Assembly (NCBI RefSeq): GCF_027497235.1 | Contig: NZ_CP114902.1 | Location: 3,671,501 to 3,735,500, forward strand | Origin: Micromonospora sp. WMMD1128 | Lineage (GTDB): Bacteria > Actinomycetota > Actinomycetes > Mycobacteriales > Micromonosporaceae | Length of the DNA: 64,000 nucleotides | Reading direction: 5' to 3' | Shown: positions 41,318 to 49,104 of the stretch, piece after piece | How the letters are laid out: each line of letters begins with the position of its first letter | Position numbering within the stretch: position 1 is the first letter of the stretch | Position numbers and translations under genes: made by a program | Notes under the pieces: generated by a model | What the model was told of the DNA's origin: nothing | The model's database searches: none | Seen by the model: only the letters and a program-made list of their open reading frames with translations

Positions 41318-41749
41318 TCAGTCCCAGGCCGTGACCTCGTCCGCGGCGAGCGCCCGCCCACCCTCGAAGGCACGGTACGGCCCGGAGTCACCGAGCCGGT
41401 ACCGCCCGTCGAGTTCGCGATGGGAGAAGTCGACCACGGTGCCGCGCACGGTCACCAACTGCGGTGGCTCCGGGGCCGGCGCGGCCGTCGACAGCACGAG
41501 CAACGTGCCCTCGGTCAGGTCCACGTCGTGCACCACGAAGGCGGTGTCGCTGATGACCCGCTCGACGGTGGCGGTCATGGTGAGCCGCGCGCCCACGTCG
41601 GCCCGGGCGACCGTGCCCAACCGGACCGTGGACGTCGGCTCCGGGCTGGGCTGCGGCGCCGCCGGCCGGCTCGTGCAACCCGCCACGAGCAGGATGCCCA
41701 CCGGCACCGCCGCCAGCGCCCACCGCGTACGGTGCCGTCGCCTGTCCAT
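41318..41749 (-). CDS. Putative lipoprotein of unknown function
   Basis: A 143-residue protein. MDRRRHRTRWALAAVPVGILLVAGC is a lipoprotein signal with an LVAGC lipobox, followed by a Pro/Ser/Thr linker. The mature domain is about 90 residues: RLTMTATVERVISDTAFVVHDVDL and LVTVRGTVVDFSHRELDGRY, an OB-fold-like alternation of beta strands. This resembles small OB-fold lipoproteins. The start has GGAGGG about 7 bases upstream. It lies 112 bases after the sensor-kinase gene on the same strand. It could be a target or a sensory partner, but nothing shows this. Confidence 0.7.
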   Translation of the reverse strand: MDRRRHRTRWALAAVPVGILLVAGCTSRPAAPQPSPEPTSTVRLGTVARADVGARLTMTATVERVISDTAFVVHDVDLTEGTLLVLSTAAPAPEPPQLVTVRGTVVDFSHRELDGRYRLGDSGPYRAFEGGRALAADEVTAWD

Positions 41750-41818
41750 CCGTGGCCCTCCTCCGCCTCGTCGCGCCGGTAGGTACATTTCCCCGGCAGG
41801 TGACGGCACCGGCGCGAA

Positions 41819-41840
41819 ATCGTCACGATCACATGACGAT
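41819..41840. promoter_or_regulatory. Inverted repeat between lipoprotein and sensor-kinase genes
   Basis: ATCGTCA (41819-41825) and TGACGAT (41834-41840) form a perfect 7-base dyad with an 8-base centre. It lies downstream of the kinase gene and upstream of the lipoprotein gene. It may be an operator for the lipoprotein or a weak terminator-like hairpin. No T-tract is present. Confidence 0.35.
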
Positions 41841-41860
41841 CGGGGTGCGGCGCCGACCCG

Positions 41861-43117
41861 TCACGACGGGTTCCTGATCCGCGCGGCCCTACCCGCGGTG
41901 ATCGGCGACCGCGGCATGGGCAGGCGCACCGTGAAGCGGGCTCCCCGGCCCGGATGGCCCTCGGCCACGATCGTGCCGTGGTGGCTCGTGACGACCTCCT
42001 GGAGCAGGGCCAGACCCAGGCCGAAGCGGCGGTCTCCGGCGCCCGCGCCGCGGTGGAACCGGTCGAAGATCCGCCGGGCGTCCGCCTGGTCGAACCCGTC
42101 CCCGGTGTCAGCGATCACGAACTCGGCGCGGCTGTCGACGGCCCGGAGCGTCACGGTGATCCGACCTCCCGCCGGGGTGTGGGCCAGCGCGTTCGCGAGC
42201 AGTTCGCCGACGACCCGCCGCAGGGCCGACTCGACACCCGGCACCCGCAGTGCGTCGCCCGGGGTGTCCAGGGTGAGGGTGACCTGCCGCTCGGCGGCGC
42301 GTTCGGTCTCGGCGGCGACAGTCGTCCCGATCAGCGCGGTCAGGTCGACGGGTGGGTCCGGTGTCCGGTCGGCGGGAGCGGCGGCGAGCCGGGCCGAGAG
42401 CAGCAGGTCGTCGACGATCTCGCCGAGTCGCCGGGTGGTGCCGATCAGTCGGTCCAGGTCGTCCAGGTTCGCGGCGGTGCCGTCGCGGCGCGCCCGCCGG
42501 GCGATCAACTGGGCCCGGGTGTGCACCTGGGCGATCGGGGTGCGCAGTTCGTGGCTGGCGTCGGCGACGAAGCGGCGCTGCCGGGTCAGCGCCTCCGCGA
42601 GTGGTGCGACGGCCCGACGGCCGACGAGCACGCCGGTCAGCATGGCGGCGAGCAGCCCGACCGCCGCCGCGAGGCTGAACGCGAGCAGGAGGTGCCGGCG
42701 GTCGGACAGCTGGAAACGGGCGTCGAACACCGCCTGGACCACGGTGTCGCCGCGGGCCTCGGTGCGCACATGGTAGGTCGTGCCGTCACCCGCGACCGTG
42801 GTGATCTCGGTGGTCCGGGTGCGCGCCACGGTGTCCAGCGCATCCCGCAGCGGGAAGCCCGGTGGCGGCGGGTTCGTGCCGGTGTGCACGGTGGTGCCGT
42901 CGTACTGGAAGATCCAACTGCAGGCGGGCGGGCCGGCGATCGTGCCGTGCGCCGTGCCCCACGCCAGCTCACGCTGGATCTGCGCCTGCTGGCCGTGGAC
43001 CAGGACCGCGTAGGAGATGCCGCCGGCCAACAGCAGCAGGGCACCGATGGTCAGGCCGACGAGCAGGCCGATCCGTAGTCGGGTCCGTCGGACGATCGCG
43101 CGCTCGGCGGTCTCCAT
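41861..43117 (-). CDS. Two-component sensor histidine kinase
   Basis: A 418-residue membrane kinase. TM1 is RIGLLVGLTIGALLLLAGGISYAVL (about 14-38). The extracytoplasmic sensor spans about 40-145. TM2 is LLLAFSLAAAVGLLAAMLTGVLVG, followed by a HAMP-like linker. HisKA has the phosphoacceptor in FVADASHELRTPIAQVH. HATPase shows N-box GELLANALAHTP, G1 IADTGDGF, F-box RIFDRFHRG and G2 RRFGLGLALL. It shares a one-base stop/start overlap with the response regulator. The signal is unknown. The gene pair follows the antiporter of the neighbouring cluster, on the same strand, by 52 bases. Confidence 0.9.
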   Translation of the reverse strand: METAERAIVRRTRLRIGLLVGLTIGALLLLAGGISYAVLVHGQQAQIQRELAWGTAHGTIAGPPACSWIFQYDGTTVHTGTNPPPPGFPLRDALDTVARTRTTEITTVAGDGTTYHVRTEARGDTVVQAVFDARFQLSDRRHLLLAFSLAAAVGLLAAMLTGVLVGRRAVAPLAEALTRQRRFVADASHELRTPIAQVHTRAQLIARRARRDGTAANLDDLDRLIGTTRRLGEIVDDLLLSARLAAAPADRTPDPPVDLTALIGTTVAAETERAAERQVTLTLDTPGDALRVPGVESALRRVVGELLANALAHTPAGGRITVTLRAVDSRAEFVIADTGDGFDQADARRIFDRFHRGAGAGDRRFGLGLALLQEVVTSHHGTIVAEGHPGRGARFTVRLPMPRSPITAGRAARIRNPS

Positions 43118-43788
43118 CAGAGCGTGCCGAGACGGTAGCCGAGCCCGTGCACGGTGCGTACCACCGCACGGCCGAGTTTGCGTCGGAGGTAGTAGACGTA
43201 GGTGTCCACGATGGACGCGGCGGCGGCCTCCTCGAAGACCTTACGGCGCAGCACGGCCCGTGGATGTACGGCGTTCGGCCGGGCCGCCAGCACCCGCAAC
43301 AGCTCGAACTCGCGGGTGGACAGCGCCACCCGGGTGCCGTCGGCAAGCACCGCGTCGCGTGGCGCCAGGTCGAGCAGCCCGGCCCCGATGCGGAGCACGC
43401 GGGTCGACTCGGACGTACGCCGGCACAGCGCCCGAACCCGGGCGCTCAGCTCGTCGAGGTCGAAGGGTTTGACCAGATAGTCGTCGGCGCCGGCGTCCAG
43501 CCCGGCGATCCGGTCGTCGACCGTGCCGAGCGCGGTGAGCATCAGGGTCCGGGCCGGGACGGCCCGGGCGCGTAGCCGGGTGACCAGGTCGAGCCCGTCG
43601 AGTGCCGGCAGCATCCGGTCGATGACCATCACGTCGTAGGATCGGGTCAGTCCGAGATGCAGCCCGCGCTGACCGTCGGAGGCCCGGTCGACGAGATAGC
43701 CCTCGTGACCGAGCGCCTCGGTGAGTAGCTCCGTCAGGTCCGCGTCGTCCTCGACCAGCAGCAGCCGGTTCGATCCTCCACCCCGCAT
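43117..43788 (-). CDS. OmpR-family response regulator
   Basis: A 223-residue regulator. The receiver has the acidic pair LLLVEDDADL, phosphoacceptor Asp in VMVIDRMLPALDG, Thr in LMLTALG and Lys in DDYLVKPFDL. The C-terminal winged helix has VALSTREFELLRVLAARPNAVHPRAVLRRKVF and SIVDTYVYYLRRKLGRAVVRTVHGLGYRLG, a standard DNA-binding domain of the PhoB/OmpR class. ATG 43788 is used. It overlaps the kinase start by one base. It may regulate the antiporter/P450 cluster just upstream, but this is only positional. Confidence 0.92.
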   Translation of the reverse strand: MRGGGSNRLLLVEDDADLTELLTEALGHEGYLVDRASDGQRGLHLGLTRSYDVMVIDRMLPALDGLDLVTRLRARAVPARTLMLTALGTVDDRIAGLDAGADDYLVKPFDLDELSARVRALCRRTSESTRVLRIGAGLLDLAPRDAVLADGTRVALSTREFELLRVLAARPNAVHPRAVLRRKVFEEAAAASIVDTYVYYLRRKLGRAVVRTVHGLGYRLGTL

Positions 43789-43840
43789 CGGTCCACAATC
43801 TCATAGATAGTTGACGATGAAAGCACCGGTGGTTGTCTCT

Positions 43841-45109
43841 TCAATAATCTGAAACCGCCAGCGCGGGCGTGCGTACGGCTTCCGGTCGCCGGGCCTCCCG
43901 GCGCTCGATCCAGCTCAGCGTCGGCGTCGTCATCAGCGTGGTGACGAGCGCGACAAGCACCAACACGGTGAACAGGGACGGGCTCACGATGCCCGCCTCC
44001 AACCCGACGTTCAGCGCGATGAGCTGCATCAGGCCGCGGGCGTTCATCAGCGCGCCGACCCGCAGCGCGACCCCCGACGGCTCGCCGCGGAGCCGGGCCG
44101 CCGCCCAGCAGGCGCCGAACTTGCCGACGATCGCCGCCGTCACGCAGGCCAGCGCGAAGAGCAGCACCGGCACGGAACCGAGCAGCCCGAACTCCGTGCG
44201 CAGGCCCGAGTAGGTGAAGAACAACGGCAGGAAGAGCGTCGCGGCGACCGGGGTGAGGGTGCCCACCACCTTGTCGGTGTTCCCGGTGCGGGGCATCACC
44301 ACGCCGACCGCGAACGCGCCGAAGACCGCGTACAGCCCGATCTCGTCGGTGTACCAGGCGACCAGGAAGAGCAGGGCGACCGTGCCCAGCAGCCGGGCGC
44401 GGTCGTCGAGGCCACGGCGGGTCATCAGCGCGGCGGCGATCCCCCGTCCGCCGAGCCAGAGCAGCAGGCCGAAGAGAACCGCTCCGCCCGCGGTGACGAT
44501 CGCGGGACCGGCCCGGCCGGAGGCGAACGCCAGGACGGCGGCCAGCATGATCCAGGCGGTCACGTCGTCGATCGCGCCACTGGCCAGGGAGAGGGTGCCG
44601 TGCCGGGTGCCGGCGTGCCCGTGTTCGGTGATGATCCGGGCCAGCATCGGGAACGCGGTGATCGCCAGGGCGACGCCGACGAACGCGGCCGACACGCCCA
44701 GTGACGTCCCGTCCGCCCGGATCGGCACGGCGTCGGCCGTCACCAGGACCAGCAGCACCCCCAGCAGGAGCGGCCCGGTGACCCCGGCCAGCGAGACCAC
44801 TCCGGCGGTGCCGGCGAGCCCGGTGACCCGGTGGGCGCTGAAGGCGTACCCGGCCTGGAACATGAACAGCACCAGGCCGACCTGGCCCACGACGTAGAGG
44901 ATCGGAAGCAGGGGAGCCGGGAACAGGGCGTTCTGCACGTCCGGCAGGAGGAGCCCGAGCAGCGACGGGCCGAGCAGGACACCGGCGAGCATCTCGCTGA
45001 CCACGGCCGGCTGGCCCGCCCGGCCCAACAGCCAGGCGACGCCCTTGCAGAAGATCAGGATCACCGTCACCGCGATGAAGAACCGTGGCGCCAGCTCCGT
45101 TGGGGTCAT
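43841..45109 (-). CDS. Cation:proton antiporter, CPA2 (KefB-like) family
   Basis: A 422-residue protein with about 12 hydrophobic segments. Landmarks are VVSEMLAGVLLGPSLLG, VGLVLFMFQAGYAF, FVGVALAITAFPMLARII, SLASGAIDDVTAWIMLA (the D-D ion site) and VGALMNARGLMQLIALNVGL. The CPA2 family exchanges K+ or Na+ for H+. The start at 45109 overlaps the P450 stop (ATGA), so it is part of the tailoring-gene operon. Such antiporters are found in some enediyne and other biosynthetic clusters, but the role here is unknown. Confidence 0.85.
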   Translation of the reverse strand: MTPTELAPRFFIAVTVILIFCKGVAWLLGRAGQPAVVSEMLAGVLLGPSLLGLLLPDVQNALFPAPLLPILYVVGQVGLVLFMFQAGYAFSAHRVTGLAGTAGVVSLAGVTGPLLLGVLLVLVTADAVPIRADGTSLGVSAAFVGVALAITAFPMLARIITEHGHAGTRHGTLSLASGAIDDVTAWIMLAAVLAFASGRAGPAIVTAGGAVLFGLLLWLGGRGIAAALMTRRGLDDRARLLGTVALLFLVAWYTDEIGLYAVFGAFAVGVVMPRTGNTDKVVGTLTPVAATLFLPLFFTYSGLRTEFGLLGSVPVLLFALACVTAAIVGKFGACWAAARLRGEPSGVALRVGALMNARGLMQLIALNVGLEAGIVSPSLFTVLVLVALVTTLMTTPTLSWIERREARRPEAVRTPALAVSDY

Positions 45110-46437
45110 CGGACCGCCCTCTCGAAGTAGGTGGTGCACAGACGCTTGCGACGGGCGTCGATCACCATCCAGGTGCCGAACACCAGTTGCCGGACACTGC
45201 GCCCCACGTCGGCCCACCGGTCCCGCACCCGCATCGCGGCCAGCCGTGGCCGCCCCGGGCCGGTGCGCCCGACCGGTGTCAGATAGGCCGGACCCCGGCT
45301 GGGCAGCGACCGGGTGTGGGAGGCCGAGGAGGCCAGGACGTACCGGCGCAACACCTCGCGGGTCGCGGCGCGCATCATCACCGGCGCGACCCCACGGGCC
45401 GGACAGGCCCGGTTCGCGGTGACCCCGTAGGGAATGAAGTGCGCGTCGCCGCGCTTGAGCGTCAGCCACCGGTCCGGGGCGAACCGGTCGTCGCCGGCCG
45501 CCCCGCCGCGGTGGAACGCCAGGTAGTTGAAGAGCAGTACCGTCCCGGCCGGCAGCGACACCCCGGTGGGCAGGGTGATCGGCGCCGACGTGATCCGGTG
45601 CGCGACGCCGAAGAGCGGGTGCACCCGCAGCGTCTCGTCGATCACCCGGTCCAGCGCGTCGTCGTCGTCGAGTCCCGCCTGGACGTCGGGATGCGTGGCG
45701 AGGGCGAGCAGCACATGCGCCATCGCCTCGGACATCTGCACGACCGCGGTGTTGAAGAACGCGCCCTGGAGGTACCAGGCCGTCTCCTGGGCGGTGAACG
45801 GCGGCGGCAGCGTCACCGGGCAGGTGCCCGCCCGGATCCGGTCGGACAGATATCCGGTCAACCGGTTCCGCCGGCGCATGTGCCGCAGACCGGTGCACTT
45901 CAGCCCGCTGACCACGTCGTCGGCGTTGGCGACGATCAACGCCCGCGCGTCCGGGGGACACGCCTCGCCGAAGACGAGTTCGTAGTAGACCTCGGCCCAG
46001 ACCGGCATCATCAGATCGCGCAGCCGGACGTGGCTGATCCGGTCGGCCGGCAACCGGTCGAGCACCCGCCGGGTGGCGGCGGTCGCGAGGTCGTCGCAGC
46101 GCCGGCCGCGTACCGCGAGCACCCGCCGGGTCGTGGCGGCCACGGTCCGGTAGCGCTCGCCCGGCTCCAGGTGTTCCTGGTGCATCTGCGGTCCGGGCGC
46201 CAGCCAGTACCAGAACAGGTCCGACAGCCCGGCCCCCCGGCTGCGTCCGTCCGCCGCCGGATCCGCGTACACCCGCTCGAAATGTTCCATGCCGACCGTG
46301 GGACCCGGCACCGGCACGCCCTCGGCGCCGTTGACCGTGACGAACACCCACTCCCGCAGCCGGACCACCGTCCGAGGCAGCCAATAGGGGACGGACCACA
46401 GCGCGCCGAATCCCGCCAGGATGATCAGGACGTTCAT
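45106..46437 (-). CDS. Cytochrome P450, atypical, membrane-anchored
   Basis: A 443-residue P450-like protein. It starts with a hydrophobic helix (VLIILAGFGALWSVPYWLP), unusual for actinobacterial P450s, which are usually soluble. The K-helix E-T-L-R is in DETLRVHPLFGVAHR, and the haem loop is FIPYGVTANRACPARGVA. Spacing around the cysteine (F-x3-G-x4-R-x-C) is longer than the usual F-x2-G-x-R/H-x-C. The I-helix reads GAFFNTAVVQ, with Asn where Asp or Glu normally precedes the conserved Thr. Reaction and substrate are unknown. ATG 46437 forms an ATGA overlap with the oxidase gene. ATG 46443 is the alternative. Confidence 0.8.
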   Translation of the reverse strand: MNVLIILAGFGALWSVPYWLPRTVVRLREWVFVTVNGAEGVPVPGPTVGMEHFERVYADPAADGRSRGAGLSDLFWYWLAPGPQMHQEHLEPGERYRTVAATTRRVLAVRGRRCDDLATAATRRVLDRLPADRISHVRLRDLMMPVWAEVYYELVFGEACPPDARALIVANADDVVSGLKCTGLRHMRRRNRLTGYLSDRIRAGTCPVTLPPPFTAQETAWYLQGAFFNTAVVQMSEAMAHVLLALATHPDVQAGLDDDDALDRVIDETLRVHPLFGVAHRITSAPITLPTGVSLPAGTVLLFNYLAFHRGGAAGDDRFAPDRWLTLKRGDAHFIPYGVTANRACPARGVAPVMMRAATREVLRRYVLASSASHTRSLPSRGPAYLTPVGRTGPGRPRLAAMRVRDRWADVGRSVRQLVFGTWMVIDARRKRLCTTYFERAVR

Positions 46438-47525
46438 CCGCATGCCACCGTGGCGACCAGGTCACCGCGCAGGTCCGCCGGCCCGGCAGCGCCGGCCAGC
46501 GCCAGCGCCCGGTCCAGGTCGGCGTGGAGCAGGTCGAGCACGTGGCGTACCCCGGCGGCGCCGCCCACCGCGAGCCCCCACAGCACCGGGCGGCCGACCA
46601 ACACCGCGCTCGCGCCGAGCGCCAGCGCCACCAGGACGTCGGTCCCCCGGCGGACGCCGCCGTCGAGCAGCACCGGCAGCCGCCCACCGACGGCCTCGAC
46701 CACCGCGGGCAACGCGTCCAGGGTGGCGAGCGCGCCGTCGAGCTGCCGGCCCCCGTGGTTGGAGACCAGCACACCGTCGACACCGTACGAGACGGCGAGC
46801 GCCGCGTCCGCCGGATGCAGCACCCCCTTCAGCAGGATCGGCAGCGTGGTGACCTCGCGCAGCCAGGCGATCCGGGCCCAGTCCAGCCCGGCGTCCATCC
46901 CGATGGCGCGCACCCGACCGTCGGCGTCGCGCATGTTCTCGCAGACCATCCCGGGCGGCAGGTCGACGAAGCCGTGCCGCAGGTCGCGTTCCCGCCGACC
47001 GAACACGGGCGAGTCGACCGTGACCACCAGGGCGGTGCAGCCGGCGGCCTCCGCCCGCCGGACCACGGACGCGGTGAAGTCGAGGTCCGGCTGCGGGTAG
47101 AGCTGGAACCACAGCGGTCCGCCGGCGGCGGCGATCTCCTCGACCGGGCGGGTGGCCGCCATGCTGACCACCATGATCGTGCCCGCCTCGGCGGCGGCGC
47201 GCGCCGTGGCCACCTCCCCCGCCGGGTGGGCCAGCCGGTGGAACGCGGTCGGCGCGATCAGCACCGGCATCGAGAGCCGGCTGCCGAACAACGAGATCCG
47301 CAGGTCCCGCCGGCGCACCCCGCGCAGCACACGGGGCACCAGGTAGCGCCGGCCGAAGGCCGCCTCGTTGGCGCGGACCGTCCGTTCCGCGCCGGCCCCA
47401 CCGGCGAAGAAGTCCCAGTGCACCGGGTCCAGCCGACGCCGCGCGTCGGCGGCCAGCTCGGCCAGGCTCAGCGCCGCGCCGTCCCACGCCGGGCCGTCCG
47501 ACGCCGCGCCGTCCACCTGGCGCAT
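46434..47525 (-). CDS. FMN-dependent alpha-hydroxyacid oxidase
   Basis: A 363-residue FMN_dh-family barrel. Features include WDFFAGGAGAERTVRANE, PVLIAPTAFHRLAHPAGE, PLWFQLYPQPD, VTVDSPVFGRRERDLRHGF, ILLKGVLHP (K233) and the catalytic SNHGGRQLDGA (H257, R260). The family oxidises 2-hydroxyacids such as lactate, glycolate, mandelate or 4-hydroxymandelate. With a tyrosine-ammonia-lyase-like gene nearby, an aromatic hydroxyacid is a reasonable guess, not proven. ATG 47525 lies 1 base after the flavoprotein stop and has CGAGGG upstream. GTG 47540 is an alternative. Confidence 0.88.
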   Translation of the reverse strand: MRQVDGAASDGPAWDGAALSLAELAADARRRLDPVHWDFFAGGAGAERTVRANEAAFGRRYLVPRVLRGVRRRDLRISLFGSRLSMPVLIAPTAFHRLAHPAGEVATARAAAEAGTIMVVSMAATRPVEEIAAAGGPLWFQLYPQPDLDFTASVVRRAEAAGCTALVVTVDSPVFGRRERDLRHGFVDLPPGMVCENMRDADGRVRAIGMDAGLDWARIAWLREVTTLPILLKGVLHPADAALAVSYGVDGVLVSNHGGRQLDGALATLDALPAVVEAVGGRLPVLLDGGVRRGTDVLVALALGASAVLVGRPVLWGLAVGGAAGVRHVLDLLHADLDRALALAGAAGPADLRGDLVATVACG

Positions 47526-47526
47526 C

Positions 47527-49092
47527 TCAACCCTCGACACGGCTCAGGCAGCGGTCGAGGAACGCGGCCAGCGGCGCGACGTGGACGTCCGGCCGGTCCC
47601 ACCGGTTCTCCAGGTTCTCCGCCAGGTGGTGGGTGGCGAGGACCCGGCCCGCCCGGTGGTGGCGGACGACCGGATGCAGGTAGGCGGCGTCGTGGGCCTG
47701 GCCGACCGCGTCCTGGGCCACCCGGCTGACCGTGACGTCGAACGGATCCACCTGGTCGTGCTCGGGGCCGTATTCAAGGGTGACGACGAAGGCGTCCGCG
47801 TAGTCGTGGTCCGCGGTGCGCAGGCCGGTGCGGGCGAAGTACTCGACCGGCACCTCGTCGTGGTAGCGCGCCTCCGATCCGGCCACCGTGACCACGTCAC
47901 CGAGGAAGCCGAACTGCTGCCACAGGGCGGAGGTGCGGTTGATCCGCGCGACGACGGCGTCCGCGATCAGCTCCGGGGTGGCGTCCACCTTCTCCGCCGG
48001 CCAGGGCGCGTCCCCGTACCGTCGCTCCAGGATCCGGTGCAGCGCCTTGACGCAGTAGCGGAACCCGTGGATGAACCCGCTCGTCGAACGCCGGAAGTCC
48101 CGCTCCTGGGAGATCGTGCCGGCGAAGAAGAGGTCGGGTACGTTCACCGACTCCCACTCCGGGGTCTGCGCCGGAAAGCGGTCCCGGATCGCGAGCGCCG
48201 GACGACAGGTCTCATCGAAGATCGACGCGTCGAAGGCGAACCCGGTGCAGGCGAGCACCCGGTCGTAGCGCAGTTCCTTGACCACCTCGTCCGCCCGGGA
48301 GAACGAGAACGTGACGGTGAAACCGGTGTCGTCGCGCTCGATGCGCTTGACGGTGCCGTCCAGGATCGCGTTCGCCGACTTCAGTTGATAGGTGTCCAGG
48401 AAGTTGTTGTTCACCGCGCGCAGGTGCCCCACGTAGTGCGTACGCCAGGCCAGCCGGACCGAACTCGGCCCGGCGACGTGGATCAGCGTGGTGGTCTCCA
48501 TCAGGCTGTCCGCGGTCTCGAACGCGGAGTTCCCCTTGCCGATGATCAGCACCTTCTGGTCGAGGTAGTCGCGCGGGTCGACGGACATCTCCGCGTACTG
48601 TTCGGCAAGCTCCAGCCCCGGGATCTCCGGCCGGTACGGCCGGGAGACGCCGGTGGCGACGATCACCCGCCGGGCCCGGAAGACCTCCTCCCCGGCCCGG
48701 ACCTCGAACATCCCGTCCACCTTGCGGACCGACGTCACCCGGGAGTTGTACCGGACCCGCGCCCCCGTCTTCGCGGCGAAGTCCGCCAGATAGCGGACCA
48801 TCACGTCGGCGTCGGGGAAGTACCGTTCCGTGTAGCCGGTGAACCGCAGCGCCGGATCGTCGTTGAGCAGTGAGTTCCAGTCCAGCCGCAGGTTCAGCTC
48901 CGGATCGTCCGTGCCGGTGTGCGGCTTGTTGATGGAGATCAGTTGCCGGTGGCGGGGAAAGGTGGCGAAGAACGCCCCGGGTATGTCCGCCTGTTCCAGG
49001 ACCAGATAGTCGCGCTTGCCGTCGGCCTCCAGCAGAGCGGCGAGTTGCAGGCCGGCCGGTCCGGCCCCGACGATCAGATAGTCAAGCGTCAT
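47527..49092 (-). CDS. FOXRED2-like FAD-dependent oxidoreductase, copy 1
   Basis: A 521-residue two-dinucleotide-domain flavoprotein. The FAD GXGXXG is in DYLIVGAGPAGLQLA, and the NAD(P) GXGXXS/A is in VLIIGKGNSAFETAD (about 180). FATFPRHRQLISINKPHTG and RRSTSGFIHGFRY are blocks I recall from eukaryotic FOXRED2 relatives. It is strongly similar to the protein encoded at 50656-52200, sharing for instance THYVGHLRAVNNNFLDTYQL. The substrate is unknown. ATG 49092 is chosen since AGGGG lies 8 bases upstream. The gene is 12 bases downstream of the ammonia-lyase gene. Confidence 0.8.
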   Translation of the reverse strand: MTLDYLIVGAGPAGLQLAALLEADGKRDYLVLEQADIPGAFFATFPRHRQLISINKPHTGTDDPELNLRLDWNSLLNDDPALRFTGYTERYFPDADVMVRYLADFAAKTGARVRYNSRVTSVRKVDGMFEVRAGEEVFRARRVIVATGVSRPYRPEIPGLELAEQYAEMSVDPRDYLDQKVLIIGKGNSAFETADSLMETTTLIHVAGPSSVRLAWRTHYVGHLRAVNNNFLDTYQLKSANAILDGTVKRIERDDTGFTVTFSFSRADEVVKELRYDRVLACTGFAFDASIFDETCRPALAIRDRFPAQTPEWESVNVPDLFFAGTISQERDFRRSTSGFIHGFRYCVKALHRILERRYGDAPWPAEKVDATPELIADAVVARINRTSALWQQFGFLGDVVTVAGSEARYHDEVPVEYFARTGLRTADHDYADAFVVTLEYGPEHDQVDPFDVTVSRVAQDAVGQAHDAAYLHPVVRHHRAGRVLATHHLAENLENRWDRPDVHVAPLAAFLDRCLSRVEG

Positions 49093-49104
49093 TGCGCTCA
49101 CCCC

